Assembly (NCBI GenBank): GCA_934247935.1
Contig: CAKQKE010000002.1
Coordinates: 1-64,000 of the forward strand
DNA length: 64,000 bases
Source of the DNA: an uncultured Clostridia bacterium
GTDB taxonomy: Bacteria; Bacillota; Clostridia; Christensenellales; Borkfalkiaceae
Direction of reading: 5' to 3'
The notes beneath the pieces were generated by a model. That model searched no databases, had not been told where the DNA came from, and saw nothing but the letters and a program-made list of their open reading frames with translations. The position numbers and the translations under genes are program-made. This document shows positions 32,851 to 41,835 of the stretch, piece after piece; position 1 is the stretch's first letter; every line of letters begins with the position of its first letter.

Positions 32851-35421
32851 TTATGCGCCTTTAATCGAAAGATCCTTAAAGTAAGACTCTGCACCGTTGT
32901 TGTAAAGACCGATATTACCCGTAACAAACGGATCGGCATCAACGTAAGTGAACATTTCTTTACCGTTTAAATAAACTTTGATTTCGTTTCCTTTGATTAC
33001 CGCTTTAAGTTTGTTGTAAGTACCTACCTTAATACCTTCGATGCCGCCCACAACTTTTGCCGTAAGATTTGAATTGTTGTGATTGAGTTTTGCGAGGCCG
33101 ACTTCGCCGACTCCGCCGTTTACACACTTCATGTATACGTAATATGCCTGAATACTCGTGTAAGTATCAACCGAAGATGCCGAATAGTTTTTAGCCCTCA
33201 ACACTATACCCGACGATTGCGAACTCGATTCGTAAGTGTATTTAATAGATACTTCTACGCTTGCATCGGTAAAACGAGAATCGCCGAAATAAACGAGGTT
33301 TCTCGTGTTTGCTTTAATGAAGTGAGCGTCCTTTTGTCCGTCGTTTCTTACCTTCCACGTAGTGACGTAAGTTGCGCCTTTTGTTACAGGCTTAGATAAA
33401 TCGTTTGAATAGTCGGGCGTCCATCTCGAAGTTTCTTCAAGTTTAAACGAGATAAACGATACTTCGCTTTCGAGACCGTGAACGGAAATCATGCTGATTT
33501 TACGCAAAACTTCAAATTCGGTAACGAGAGCCGTAACGAACTGATCTTCGTCGGTATCGACGTTTACATTGGGAAGCGTAACTTTGTATACTTCTCTGTC
33601 GTCTGCTCTTACGCCGATTTGTTTACCCATCATCGTTACCGGATAAGTCATTACAAGACCGTACAATCCGGTGTTTGCAAACTTAACTTTGTAAGATGCG
33701 TAATCGTCTTTCGCAAGGTTGAGTTGTTTTGCGTTTGCATAGTACATGTTGTTTGCGACAGGCTCGGAATCGACGTTTACGATTTTGCTGTTTTTAAGCG
33801 AAGATTTGCTTTCGTCGTAAGTAACCGCGCCGATTGTAGCCTTGGATTGTTTTGCTTCTATTTTATCCGAATCGCCCATCGCTACGTTTGAGAACGCAGT
33901 GAAGTAAATTTCGCTTGCTCCGTCGTAACCGATTTTGCCTGCGCCGCAATTAACGTCGGCATCGTCGATTTTGCACATGTTGTCAAAATAAACGTCCATT
34001 TTGCCGTTTTTGTAAGCGACTCTGACGGTGTGAACGACATTTGCGTCAAAAGCGTTTGTAAGCGTGCCTTCTTTTACGGTTTGAGCGGTGCCGTTTGCTA
34101 CTTTAGTAAGAGTGATTTTTTTGTTTGCGAGGTCGGTTTGTACGTAAACGTAATTTTCGCTGTCGGTATAACCAACCAGACATTTTGTGTTGTCGCCCTT
34201 GAAGTTGAATTCGGCAGAGAACGAATTACCCGTCGTCGCCTTGGAAAGTTTTACTCCGTTTTCGCTTGTGAATACTCCGTCCGCAAAACCTTTTTCAAAA
34301 CTTTCGGTTGCAAACTGAGGAAGTGCGGGAGCAATCGCTTCGCTGTCGGTGGGAACGGTGGTCATTTGCGCGCCGTTAAACAACAATCTGTCGATTGCCA
34401 TAGATCTGTTGGGACCTGCAACCGCGTTTAACGTGTGGTATGCAATATAATAACTGTCGAGATCGGGTCCGAGTACCGTGGACGAGTGTCCCGTACCCTT
34501 GCCGTAATCACCTTTCGCTACGTCGTAATCGGAATCGAGAAGCAACGTTTTGTTGTCGCCGTAATTCCAACTGCCGGGGTCGGAAAGACCTGTAGTAGAA
34601 ACGGAATAACCTACTTTATACGCATCGGAAATTACGTTTGTGCCCGTGTAAGTGAGATAATAAACGCCGTCTCTTTTAATCAAGCCGGGACCTTCTGTCC
34701 AACCGCCGATAGAAGTGTTTGTGATAGCCGAACTTCTGCCGTCGAAAGTCAGGGGGTCGCTTAAGGTATAACTTCTTACGCCGCCGGAGTTTGCATACAA
34801 GAAGTACATCGTTTCGTCATCGTCGATAAATACCGAACCGTCGATATTTAAACCGTAGTTTGTTTCGTTTGCCGCAACGAACGGACCTTCGGGGCTTGTT
34901 GCCGTCAAAATTCTGTGACCTCTGCCGCCGATAGAAGAGTACATATAGAACGTGCCGTTCCAGTAAATAACTTCTGGTGCGTATGCGCCTTCGCCTACCG
35001 ACATATCGTAACAAACGTAGCCTTTTTGCAGACCTTCGCCCTGACACGGAGTCCAGTTTACAAGGTCTTTAGACTTCCATGCCCTTACGCCGATAGAATA
35101 GTTTTCGGTGGAAACGTATACGTAATACATACCGTTCCATCTCATTACGTACGGGTCGCCCATACCGTAATCGGCCCATTGTTCTTTAATGGTTACGTCT
35201 TCGCCTTTATAAAACTCGTTGAAGTCGATATTGTCGTAATAATTTACGTTGTAAGCGGTTTTTTCGTCGAACTTATCGGGGGTGGGAGCAACGGGAGAAA
35301 TATTCGTATCTCCGCCGTCATTATTCCCGTTATTTCCTCCGTTTCCGCCGCCGCATGCGGTCAACGAAAACGAAAGTGCAAGCAAGAGCGATAAAATTAA
35401 TACTAAAAATTTATTTTTCAT
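32851..35421 (-). CDS. GH43 glycosidase lipoprotein 2 (locus B)
   Basis: An 856-residue surface lipoprotein with lipobox LTAC (Cys23) and a Gly/Asn-rich linker. The GH43 propeller spans about 80-400: Asp89 in GMGDPYVMRWNG, Asp194 in NIDGSVFID and Glu243 in GWTEGPG. Downstream come a LamG/concanavalin-like module (about 400-520), a CBM-like module (about 540-680) and a second LamG-like module (about 700-856), the same order as in the neighbouring enzyme, so the two are paralogues that may cut different linkages of one glycan. Arabinan or arabinoxylan is the likely substrate class. It follows the CBM9-type gene by 18 bp. Confidence 0.92.
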   Translation of the reverse strand: MKNKFLVLILSLLLALSFSLTACGGGNGGNNGNNDGGDTNISPVAPTPDKFDEKTAYNVNYYDNIDFNEFYKGEDVTIKEQWADYGMGDPYVMRWNGMYYVYVSTENYSIGVRAWKSKDLVNWTPCQGEGLQKGYVCYDMSVGEGAYAPEVIYWNGTFYMYSSIGGRGHRILTATSPEGPFVAANETNYGLNIDGSVFIDDDETMYFLYANSGGVRSYTLSDPLTFDGRSSAITNTSIGGWTEGPGLIKRDGVYYLTYTGTNVISDAYKVGYSVSTTGLSDPGSWNYGDNKTLLLDSDYDVAKGDYGKGTGHSSTVLGPDLDSYYIAYHTLNAVAGPNRSMAIDRLLFNGAQMTTVPTDSEAIAPALPQFATESFEKGFADGVFTSENGVKLSKATTGNSFSAEFNFKGDNTKCLVGYTDSENYVYVQTDLANKKITLTKVANGTAQTVKEGTLTNAFDANVVHTVRVAYKNGKMDVYFDNMCKIDDADVNCGAGKIGYDGASEIYFTAFSNVAMGDSDKIEAKQSKATIGAVTYDESKSSLKNSKIVNVDSEPVANNMYYANAKQLNLAKDDYASYKVKFANTGLYGLVMTYPVTMMGKQIGVRADDREVYKVTLPNVNVDTDEDQFVTALVTEFEVLRKISMISVHGLESEVSFISFKLEETSRWTPDYSNDLSKPVTKGATYVTTWKVRNDGQKDAHFIKANTRNLVYFGDSRFTDASVEVSIKYTYESSSQSSGIVLRAKNYSASSVDTYTSIQAYYVYMKCVNGGVGEVGLAKLNHNNSNLTAKVVGGIEGIKVGTYNKLKAVIKGNEIKVYLNGKEMFTYVDADPFVTGNIGLYNNGAESYFKDLSIKGA

Positions 35422-35439
35422 ATTCGTTACTCTCCTTGA

Positions 35440-37923
35440 TTAGTTATCTTTTTGGGCTACGTTTGAAGACGCCCAATAAATTTCGGGGGTTTCGCCGACG
35501 CCGACTCTGATATAATCGTTGGGATGTTCGGGAGCGACGTAAGCAAGATTGTTTACGCCCAAAATTCCGTCGACAGACCAGCCGTCCCAGCCGCTTGCGC
35601 CCGAGCCGAACGATACTCCGATTACTTTTGTCGAATCCAGACCGAATTTAGTCAAGTCCAAATTTAACATGACGTACAACTTGCCGTCTTTATAATACAT
35701 TTCGAGTACCGAATTTTCTAATTTAACGTTGCTTTCGGCAAGCGTGGAATTGTTGTCTCCGCCATATTGAACGATAGACACGAGACCCGCAAGCGAAAGA
35801 TTGATTCTATAACAAGTGTTGTCTCTTAATTCGACAGTAGATCCGTTTCTTTCCTTCTGACCGAAATCGAAGAAACATTCGATAAATTTGTTGCCGAGTT
35901 CGGAAAGTTGCGCTTCGGAAATGTTGGTGACAAACGCAAATTTAACTGCGTTTCCGTCTCTCTTTACTCCGGGAGCAAATACAAGCGTGCCGTTGTTTCC
36001 GCCGAACGTCGCCACGTCTCCGCTTTGCTTGTTGAAGGAAACGTAACCCGTCATATCGGGCGCGCTGCCCTTTATTACTTCTACGGGTTTATCCGTTGCG
36101 CCTATCATTTCGTTTTTATCGTTATTGAAATAAGAGTTGTCGGTACCTATTCTTATATAGTCCGCGGGAATTTCGGGAGCAACGAAGCCCATGCCGTTGT
36201 ATCCGGGAAGAGCGTCAACACCCCAACCGTCCCAGTCGGAACCGCTGAAACTACCTAAACTTATACCGATTACCGAATCTTTGGTGATACCCAGGAATTC
36301 GTAAGGATAATATACTACGGCATACTTGTTCAATCCCTCGCCAACTACTTTGTAAATAACGCTGTCGGACTCGAGAACGTTGCTTAAAGATACGAATACG
36401 TCCTTTCTGCCGTCTGCATACAAGTAAGAGATAAATACTCTGTCCGACGTATTTCTGTCGACAACCGTCGTAAGTGATTCGGTGCCTGCGTCAAGGAAAA
36501 GTTCGATACGCTCGCCGCCGTTCTTCCAACCTGCAGTCGTCGCGTTGAAACGGAATGCGATACCGTTTTCAAGTCTTGCAAAGTGAGGTTTGAATCCCGC
36601 GATGCCTCTTGCTCCGCCAAAAGTCGTGTTGTAAATATCTTTGAAAATAAGAACGTCGATATCGTCAACGTTTGTAATGCCGTCTGCTTCGACCAAACTT
36701 ACCAAAGTGGTCTTTTCTCCGTACTTTTCGCTGTTTGTCGTGATTGTGTAACCGTTTGCGTTGTACGGTAAACCCTCGATTGTGTATTTACCTTCAGCAT
36801 CGGTAACGACGGTTTTGCCGCCGGCCGTAACTTGCACGCCCTCTACGGGGAAGTCGATAGTGACGACTCTGCCTTTTAAAGTGGTGGTCATGTCAGCCGT
36901 AATCTTTCTCATGGTTACGTCGTTTTTAACTTCGCCGCCCTTTGCCGCAATCATTTTATTTTTGCTCAACGAAACTTTATTAGTGACGTATCCTTGTTTT
37001 TTGAAAGTGATTTCGGCATCGCGAGGAATTACGTTTTCAATTTTGTAAGTACCGTCCGAACCCGTGAGATAATCTACTCCGTCGTAAGTATAAGTAGTCA
37101 AAGCAAGAGCGTTGCCGCTTTCGTCTTTAACTTTACCGGTAAGAGTTACGGGAAGAAGGTCTTGTTCGCCCATGTCGTAAATTTTGCCGTCTCTGCCCGA
37201 AAGCACTTTATAAGTTGCGGGGCATTGAGCGTCTACGCCGGTCACACCCGTCCAGGTGTGCTTGCCTTGCTCTTCGGAATATTTATCTACAAGACCGAAA
37301 CAGAACGCTATGTCGTCGCCCTTGCGCATACCCGATTGAGAATACGGGAACATGAGTTCTACGCCGTAGCCGTTGTCGTTTTTAGCGATTTCGTAGTCTA
37401 CAAGAAGGGTGCTGAGGTTTTGCCAAGCCGCGCCCGTACCTTGCATAAGACGAGAAAAACCGTTGATGTCTATGTTGATCTGATAATCGTCTTTTTGCGG
37501 TTTAGCGGCAGCGTCGACCGAGGTGCAAAGGTAAAACTCTACCGAGTCGCCTTGCGTAACTTCGTCCGTCTGGTTTGCGTCGGCTACTGCAAACGGCGTG
37601 TGGTCGATAACTTCGAAGTAAATGTACAACGCCGAATCGCCGAGATACATTTTAACGTTTGCCGTTGCGGGGTCTGCAACGCCGGCGTCTCCGCTTTTAA
37701 TGTCCTTGTAAAACCAATCCAATTCCTGCCACTTTGCATCGTCGCCTACGCCGTCGATTTTAAGTTCGGGCGCGACGTAATTGCCGTCGTAGTCGAATTG
37801 ACCGTTGCCTACGCTCTTTTTAGGCGAATACTCCTTAAAGTTGAAGGCAAATACGGTTGTAAGCGAAAGGCTTAATACAAGCATTACGCTCAAAGACAGT
37901 AATAATAGTCTTCTTTTTTTCAT
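35440..37923 (-). CDS. Secreted CBM9-type protein with carboxypeptidase-regulatory-like and duplicated beta modules
   Basis: An 827-residue secreted protein with a cleavable signal peptide (LTTVFA, no lipobox). Residues about 45-250 resemble a CBM9/sugar-binding module (KIDGVGDDAKWQELDW, GDSVEFYLCTS). Two carboxypeptidase-regulatory-like Ig domains follow (about 260-345 and 350-425). The C-terminal 400 residues contain a duplicated beta module: WDGWGVDALPGYNGMGFVAP in the first copy matches WDGWSVDGILGVNNLAYVAP in the second, both followed by a conserved DYIR. No catalytic signature is apparent. It sits between the transporter genes and the GH43 genes and has its own promoter with an operator-like repeat (37972-38007). 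It probably helps capture glycan; without an anchor it may be released or held by the C-terminal modules. Confidence 0.75.
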   Translation of the reverse strand: MKKRRLLLLSLSVMLVLSLSLTTVFAFNFKEYSPKKSVGNGQFDYDGNYVAPELKIDGVGDDAKWQELDWFYKDIKSGDAGVADPATANVKMYLGDSALYIYFEVIDHTPFAVADANQTDEVTQGDSVEFYLCTSVDAAAKPQKDDYQINIDINGFSRLMQGTGAAWQNLSTLLVDYEIAKNDNGYGVELMFPYSQSGMRKGDDIAFCFGLVDKYSEEQGKHTWTGVTGVDAQCPATYKVLSGRDGKIYDMGEQDLLPVTLTGKVKDESGNALALTTYTYDGVDYLTGSDGTYKIENVIPRDAEITFKKQGYVTNKVSLSKNKMIAAKGGEVKNDVTMRKITADMTTTLKGRVVTIDFPVEGVQVTAGGKTVVTDAEGKYTIEGLPYNANGYTITTNSEKYGEKTTLVSLVEADGITNVDDIDVLIFKDIYNTTFGGARGIAGFKPHFARLENGIAFRFNATTAGWKNGGERIELFLDAGTESLTTVVDRNTSDRVFISYLYADGRKDVFVSLSNVLESDSVIYKVVGEGLNKYAVVYYPYEFLGITKDSVIGISLGSFSGSDWDGWGVDALPGYNGMGFVAPEIPADYIRIGTDNSYFNNDKNEMIGATDKPVEVIKGSAPDMTGYVSFNKQSGDVATFGGNNGTLVFAPGVKRDGNAVKFAFVTNISEAQLSELGNKFIECFFDFGQKERNGSTVELRDNTCYRINLSLAGLVSIVQYGGDNNSTLAESNVKLENSVLEMYYKDGKLYVMLNLDLTKFGLDSTKVIGVSFGSGASGWDGWSVDGILGVNNLAYVAPEHPNDYIRVGVGETPEIYWASSNVAQKDN

Positions 37924-37971
37924 CTTTTTTCTCCTTATTTTATTTTTTTAATAAGTGAATTATTAAGGCTA

Positions 37972-37989
37972 TCGCGCAATATAGTGCGA
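37972..37989. promoter_or_regulatory. Inverted repeat framing a -10 element
   Basis: TCGCGC-AATATA-GTGCGA: 6-bp arms with one mismatch enclose exactly the minus-strand -10 hexamer TATATT. A regulator bound here would cover the promoter of the CBM9-type gene. Confidence 0.45.
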
Positions 37990-38007
37990 CAAAACCTTTA
38001 TTGACAA
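37978..38007 (-). promoter_or_regulatory. Internal promoter of locus B
   Basis: On the minus strand TTGTCA (38007-38002), an 18-bp spacer, and TATATT (37983-37978), in the 175-bp gap between the MalG-type permease and the CBM9-type gene. It would let the hydrolase genes be expressed separately from the transporter. Confidence 0.45.
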
Positions 38008-38098
38008 ATTAGTTTGCGCGAAAACAAAATTCAAACCGGGTTTTTCTTTCGTTTAAGTGCATTTCAATAAGTTTATCGTAATTTTGTATAATTTCAAG

Positions 38099-38986
38099 TT
38101 ATCCTTTTATTCCCGTGATTGCCATCGATTCGATAAACAAGTTCTGGAAACAAACGTAAATGACTATAAGAGGTATACTCGATATTACCGAGCCCGCCAT
38201 CATAAGTTCGGCATTGCCGCCGTTTTGTCCGCTGAACATTTTAAGAGAAACCTGAAGCGTACGCACTTTAGGCGAGGTGAGGTAAATAGAAGGAGCGAAA
38301 TAGTCGTTCCAGATACCCACGAACCAGAAAACCACTTGCGCGCCGAGCGCAGGTCCGATAAGCGGAAACATTATTCTTACAAACATCGTCATATAACCCG
38401 CTCCGTCGATTTTTGCCGACTCGAAAAGCGCGGTGGGAATACCTTTCATGTACTGTATGAAGAAGAACATCATGCTTGTGTTGCCGAAAAATCCCGGAAC
38501 GATAAGCGGAAGCAACGCCTTTTGCGGTACACTGCCTGTTGCCGTCCAGTCGAGGATTCTCGTGAATACCCTGAATTGAGGAAGAAGCAACGCCGCATAA
38601 GGAACCATCATGCCGCTCATAAGTACGAGCAACCAAAAAGTCTTGTGTCTGAGTTTAAGTTTTGCAAATGAAAACGCAGCCATTGCCGCCACGAAAGTAC
38701 CGATAGGTATTACAGTCATCTCTATAAGTAAGGTATTTAACGAAGAGGTAAACATATCTACTCTTTTCCATGCGTGAGTATAGTTGCTCCATTGCGGTAC
38801 TTTGGGAAGTATTCTTAAATTAATGGTAGCGGCAGCCTCGGCACTTGTCTTCAATGATGACGCCACCATATAAAAATACGGGAAAATCATTATTAAGCAA
38901 CCGAGTATCAGAAGTACGTATACTATTACCCGCATTACAAGTTGAGGTTTGGTGAGTTTAATTCTGCTTGTGTTTAATTCAACCAT
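38099..38986 (-). CDS. Sugar ABC transporter permease, MalG type (locus B)
   Basis: A 295-residue inner membrane permease with six predicted helices and the EAA loop FESAKIDGAGYMTMFVRIMFP. The C-terminus CFQNLFIESMAITGIKG is the usual MalG-type end. It follows the MalF-type gene by 10 bp. Its ATPase is not encoded in locus B. Confidence 0.95.
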   Translation of the reverse strand: MVELNTSRIKLTKPQLVMRVIVYVLLILGCLIMIFPYFYMVASSLKTSAEAAATINLRILPKVPQWSNYTHAWKRVDMFTSSLNTLLIEMTVIPIGTFVAAMAAFSFAKLKLRHKTFWLLVLMSGMMVPYAALLLPQFRVFTRILDWTATGSVPQKALLPLIVPGFFGNTSMMFFFIQYMKGIPTALFESAKIDGAGYMTMFVRIMFPLIGPALGAQVVFWFVGIWNDYFAPSIYLTSPKVRTLQVSLKMFSGQNGGNAELMMAGSVISSIPLIVIYVCFQNLFIESMAITGIKG

Positions 38987-38996
38987 ATTATCCCTC

Positions 38997-40070
38997 CTAA
39001 TCCTCGTATACCCATGAATTGGATAATCTGAACTGTATAGACGTGATGACCATGATTACGCTTGCAAGTAAAATGGATGCCGCGCTTGCGCTTCCGTATC
39101 TGTTTTCTCCCATTCTCTGCCATATAAAGTAAACTATGGTCTGCGCTCCGTCGTCGCCGTTTGCGAATACGTCGGCATCGACAAACGATTGCAAACCGCC
39201 TATTACGCCCATAATCAACATATAAAAAGTTACGGGTGAAAGCATTGGGAGCGTTATTGCGAAAAATTGTCTTAAGGCGGACGCTCCGTCTATTTCGGCA
39301 GCCTCGTAATAATCTCTCGAGATGCTCAAAATACCCGCGAGATACAAAAGCATGTTGCCGCCCATTCCTCCCCAACTGTTTTTGATGATAATTGCCGCTT
39401 TAATTGCCGTATTATCGCTTAGCCATAGGACATTTTTTGTAAAAGATATCATTGCGGCAATACCCGTTTCACTGTTGAAAACATATCTCCAGAGGAAGTT
39501 CATTGCAACCGCAGACGAAACAGCGGGTAAATAATAAAGCATACGCATGAGTTTTGTTCCTTTAATCCCTTTGGTACTTAAAAGTACAGCAAGCAAAAGG
39601 CCCAGAATCATCGAAGTAGGTATACTCAGCATCAAAACAAGCGTATTTAAAATCGTCCTTAAAAATCTGTCTTTTAAAAGAGGATTAGTAAAAAGGTCGA
39701 AATAGTTTTGCCAGATTCCGTGCGGCTTACGTTCGGACTTTTGTATTACTATGTCTTTGAAGATTTTTAAAATAGGTTCGCCGTGTTTTATCGGGTTTAA
39801 ATCCGTAAAAGAATACAGCACGGAAGCAATCATCGATATAATCGTAAACATACAAAAACCTATTAAAGGAATAAGTATGAATAAAAACGCGACCGTGTTT
39901 TCTTTTCTGTTGAATTTTCTGTTTTCTTTGCTGCGGGCTTTGGGGTCGTACGGGGCAAATTCAGGTATAGCCGTTTGCGCCGTATCAAGCCCGTTTTGCG
40001 TGTTTTCGCAAGCAATCAACGAGTAAGAATACTCTTTTCCCGCCTCAACGTTTTTAAATTTGTTTTTCAT
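38997..40070 (-). CDS. Sugar ABC transporter permease, MalF type (locus B)
   Basis: A 357-residue permease with a charged cytoplasmic N-terminal extension of about 60 residues before the first helix (NTVAFLFILIPLIGFCMF), which is longer than usual for short MalF-type permeases. The EAA loop is YYEAAEIDGASALRQFFAITLP. It lies 106 bp after the binding-protein gene, a gap filled by two hairpins. Confidence 0.94.
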   Translation of the reverse strand: MKNKFKNVEAGKEYSYSLIACENTQNGLDTAQTAIPEFAPYDPKARSKENRKFNRKENTVAFLFILIPLIGFCMFTIISMIASVLYSFTDLNPIKHGEPILKIFKDIVIQKSERKPHGIWQNYFDLFTNPLLKDRFLRTILNTLVLMLSIPTSMILGLLLAVLLSTKGIKGTKLMRMLYYLPAVSSAVAMNFLWRYVFNSETGIAAMISFTKNVLWLSDNTAIKAAIIIKNSWGGMGGNMLLYLAGILSISRDYYEAAEIDGASALRQFFAITLPMLSPVTFYMLIMGVIGGLQSFVDADVFANGDDGAQTIVYFIWQRMGENRYGSASAASILLASVIMVITSIQFRLSNSWVYED

Positions 40071-40103
40071 TTATCTTTTCTCCCTCTTTCGGAGATATTT
40101 TAC

Positions 40104-40161
40104 GGCGAAAATCATTCGCCTTTAATCGAGTATTACGGCAAAACGCATTTTGCCGTAATAC
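40104..40161 (-). promoter_or_regulatory. Paired hairpins between binding-protein and permease genes (locus B)
   Basis: A perfect 14-bp stem with a four-base loop (40130-40143 with 40148-40161; arm GTATTACGGCAAAA) is followed by a second small hairpin, GGCGAA-N5-TTCGCC (40104-40120). Neither ends in a T run on the minus strand. This is the position where solute-binding-protein messages are often protected from decay so that they outnumber the permease messages. Confidence 0.65.
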
Positions 40162-40176
40162 CGAATATTTGTTTAA

Positions 40177-41616
40177 TTACATCTGGTCCTGATAATCGTC
40201 AAGATATGCCTGGAATTGTTTATTGAATCCTTTAATAATAGATTCCGCTTTGTTTTTCGTGGACCAAAGTCCCTGCGTGGAGAACGTTTCGGTAAGGGCT
40301 GTAAGCCAGTCGCTTCCGTAAGTATAATAACAAGCCCTTGTTTTACCGGTAACTTTATCCGTTTCCGAAGTGCCGTTTACTATATCGATCCATACGCTTC
40401 TGTGTTCGGGACCGTTTTTGTTTCCGATTAAACCTTGCGTATCGTTGCAATATTCTTCTTCCAACGATTTAAGGTTGGGGATTGCCTGACCTATAGAATA
40501 TTGAGTTCTTTGAGAATCGAGACTCATAGAAAGATATTTAGCGAATTTTACCGCAGCCTCTTTCTTTTTAGAATTTCTTATGGTTCCGCTTACCGAGTAT
40601 GCCATAGAGCCTACCCATGCGGTAGAAACCGCACCTTCCGCAGTACCCACTACGGCAGGACAAATATCCCACTCAAAAGTAAGTTCTTTCCAGAAATTAG
40701 TGCAGTCCCAAGGACCTGCAAAGCAGAAAAGCGATTGACCGCTTGTAAATCTTTGATAAGAGTTGTTGTTTGCTTGCGAGCCGGCGTCGGGCATTATTCT
40801 ATGCTCGAGATATAAATCGGCAATCCATTGTACTGCATCGATAAAGTTTTGTTCGGTAATTCTCGATTTTGTTGCTCCTTCGTTGAAGAAATCGGCGTTG
40901 TTCGAGTATACTGCCGCTTCGAGTTCGTATGCGCCGATACCGTAAAGATTTGCGTATTTAGTCGCATTTGCCGCTTTTGCTCCGTTGACGAGTTTTTTGC
41001 AGTAATCTACAAAAGTAACGAAAGTCATAGGTTCGGTTGCGCTGGGATACTCTACCGGAATTTTTAAAAGTTCGCAAATTTCTTTAATGAGTTTTTTGTT
41101 GTATACGAGCGTGTAAGGACCTTGATCTTTGGGAAGTCCGTAAAGACCGCCGTTCGTATCGCCGAGAGCGTTTGCCTTCGAATTGTAATAATATTTTGAA
41201 TATGCAGTCTCGTACATGGAGTCAAGTTCGTCCTGGGTGACGTAAGATTTGATATTGAGAAGAACGCCGCCGCTTGCATAAGCAAGGAAATCTCTGTCGT
41301 CCATCATGAACACTTCGGGCATACCGGAAGAACCGATAAGACCTTTAAGATAGTTTCCGTATGAAGCCTCGTCGGCAGACCATTGCGGAGTGACGTAAAT
41401 GTCGGGGTTTGCATCGTTGAATTCTCTGATAAATTTGGTGTAGTTGTTTTCTTCGTCGATAGAACCGCGACCTGCGAAAATAATCGTAGTCTTTCCGCCG
41501 CTGCCGCTATCATCGCTGTCGTTGCCACCGTTGCCGCCGTTTCCGCCGCCGCAACCTACAAGCGTGAACGAGAAAGCAAGTACTATTGCCATTAAAAGTG
41601 TAAGTAATTTTCTCAT
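40177..41616 (-). CDS. Sugar ABC transporter substrate-binding lipoprotein (locus B)
   Basis: A 479-residue family 1 solute-binding protein with lipobox LVGC (Cys22) and a Gly/Asn/Asp/Ser linker. Family features include TTIIFAGRG at the start of lobe one, GLYGLPKDQGPYTLVYNKKLI, and SGQSLFCFAGPWDCTNF near the hinge. It captures oligosaccharide for the two permeases encoded downstream. The ribosome site AGGAGGATATTAT is strong and preceded directly by a small palindrome (41631-41645). The substrate is inferred from the GH43 genes of the same locus. Confidence 0.93.
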   Translation of the reverse strand: MRKLLTLLMAIVLAFSFTLVGCGGGNGGNGGNDSDDSGSGGKTTIIFAGRGSIDEENNYTKFIREFNDANPDIYVTPQWSADEASYGNYLKGLIGSSGMPEVFMMDDRDFLAYASGGVLLNIKSYVTQDELDSMYETAYSKYYYNSKANALGDTNGGLYGLPKDQGPYTLVYNKKLIKEICELLKIPVEYPSATEPMTFVTFVDYCKKLVNGAKAANATKYANLYGIGAYELEAAVYSNNADFFNEGATKSRITEQNFIDAVQWIADLYLEHRIMPDAGSQANNNSYQRFTSGQSLFCFAGPWDCTNFWKELTFEWDICPAVVGTAEGAVSTAWVGSMAYSVSGTIRNSKKKEAAVKFAKYLSMSLDSQRTQYSIGQAIPNLKSLEEEYCNDTQGLIGNKNGPEHRSVWIDIVNGTSETDKVTGKTRACYYTYGSDWLTALTETFSTQGLWSTKNKAESIIKGFNKQFQAYLDDYQDQM

Positions 41617-41630
41617 ATAATATCCTCCTG

Positions 41631-41645
41631 ACTCATATTATGAGT
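41631..41645. promoter_or_regulatory. Palindrome next to the binding-protein ribosome site
   Basis: ACTCATA-T-TATGAGT is a perfect inverted repeat ending 2 bp before the AGGAGG of the locus B binding-protein gene. It could be a protein operator or a small leader hairpin that influences translation. Confidence 0.4.
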
Positions 41646-41835
41646 AGTTTTTCGGCTTTCGCCGTTGATAACGTTTTTATTTTATTTTTGTTTTGCGCCT
41701 TTTTATTTACGCCTACGCATATTAACTTTTCGCGTTTGTGCATTGTTATTTATGCATTTTACGTCTTTTGTTTATGCGTTTTCATTTATTTGCGCATTAT
41801 CCGGGGTTGACGTTTTTCCTGATGCTTTTAAAAGT

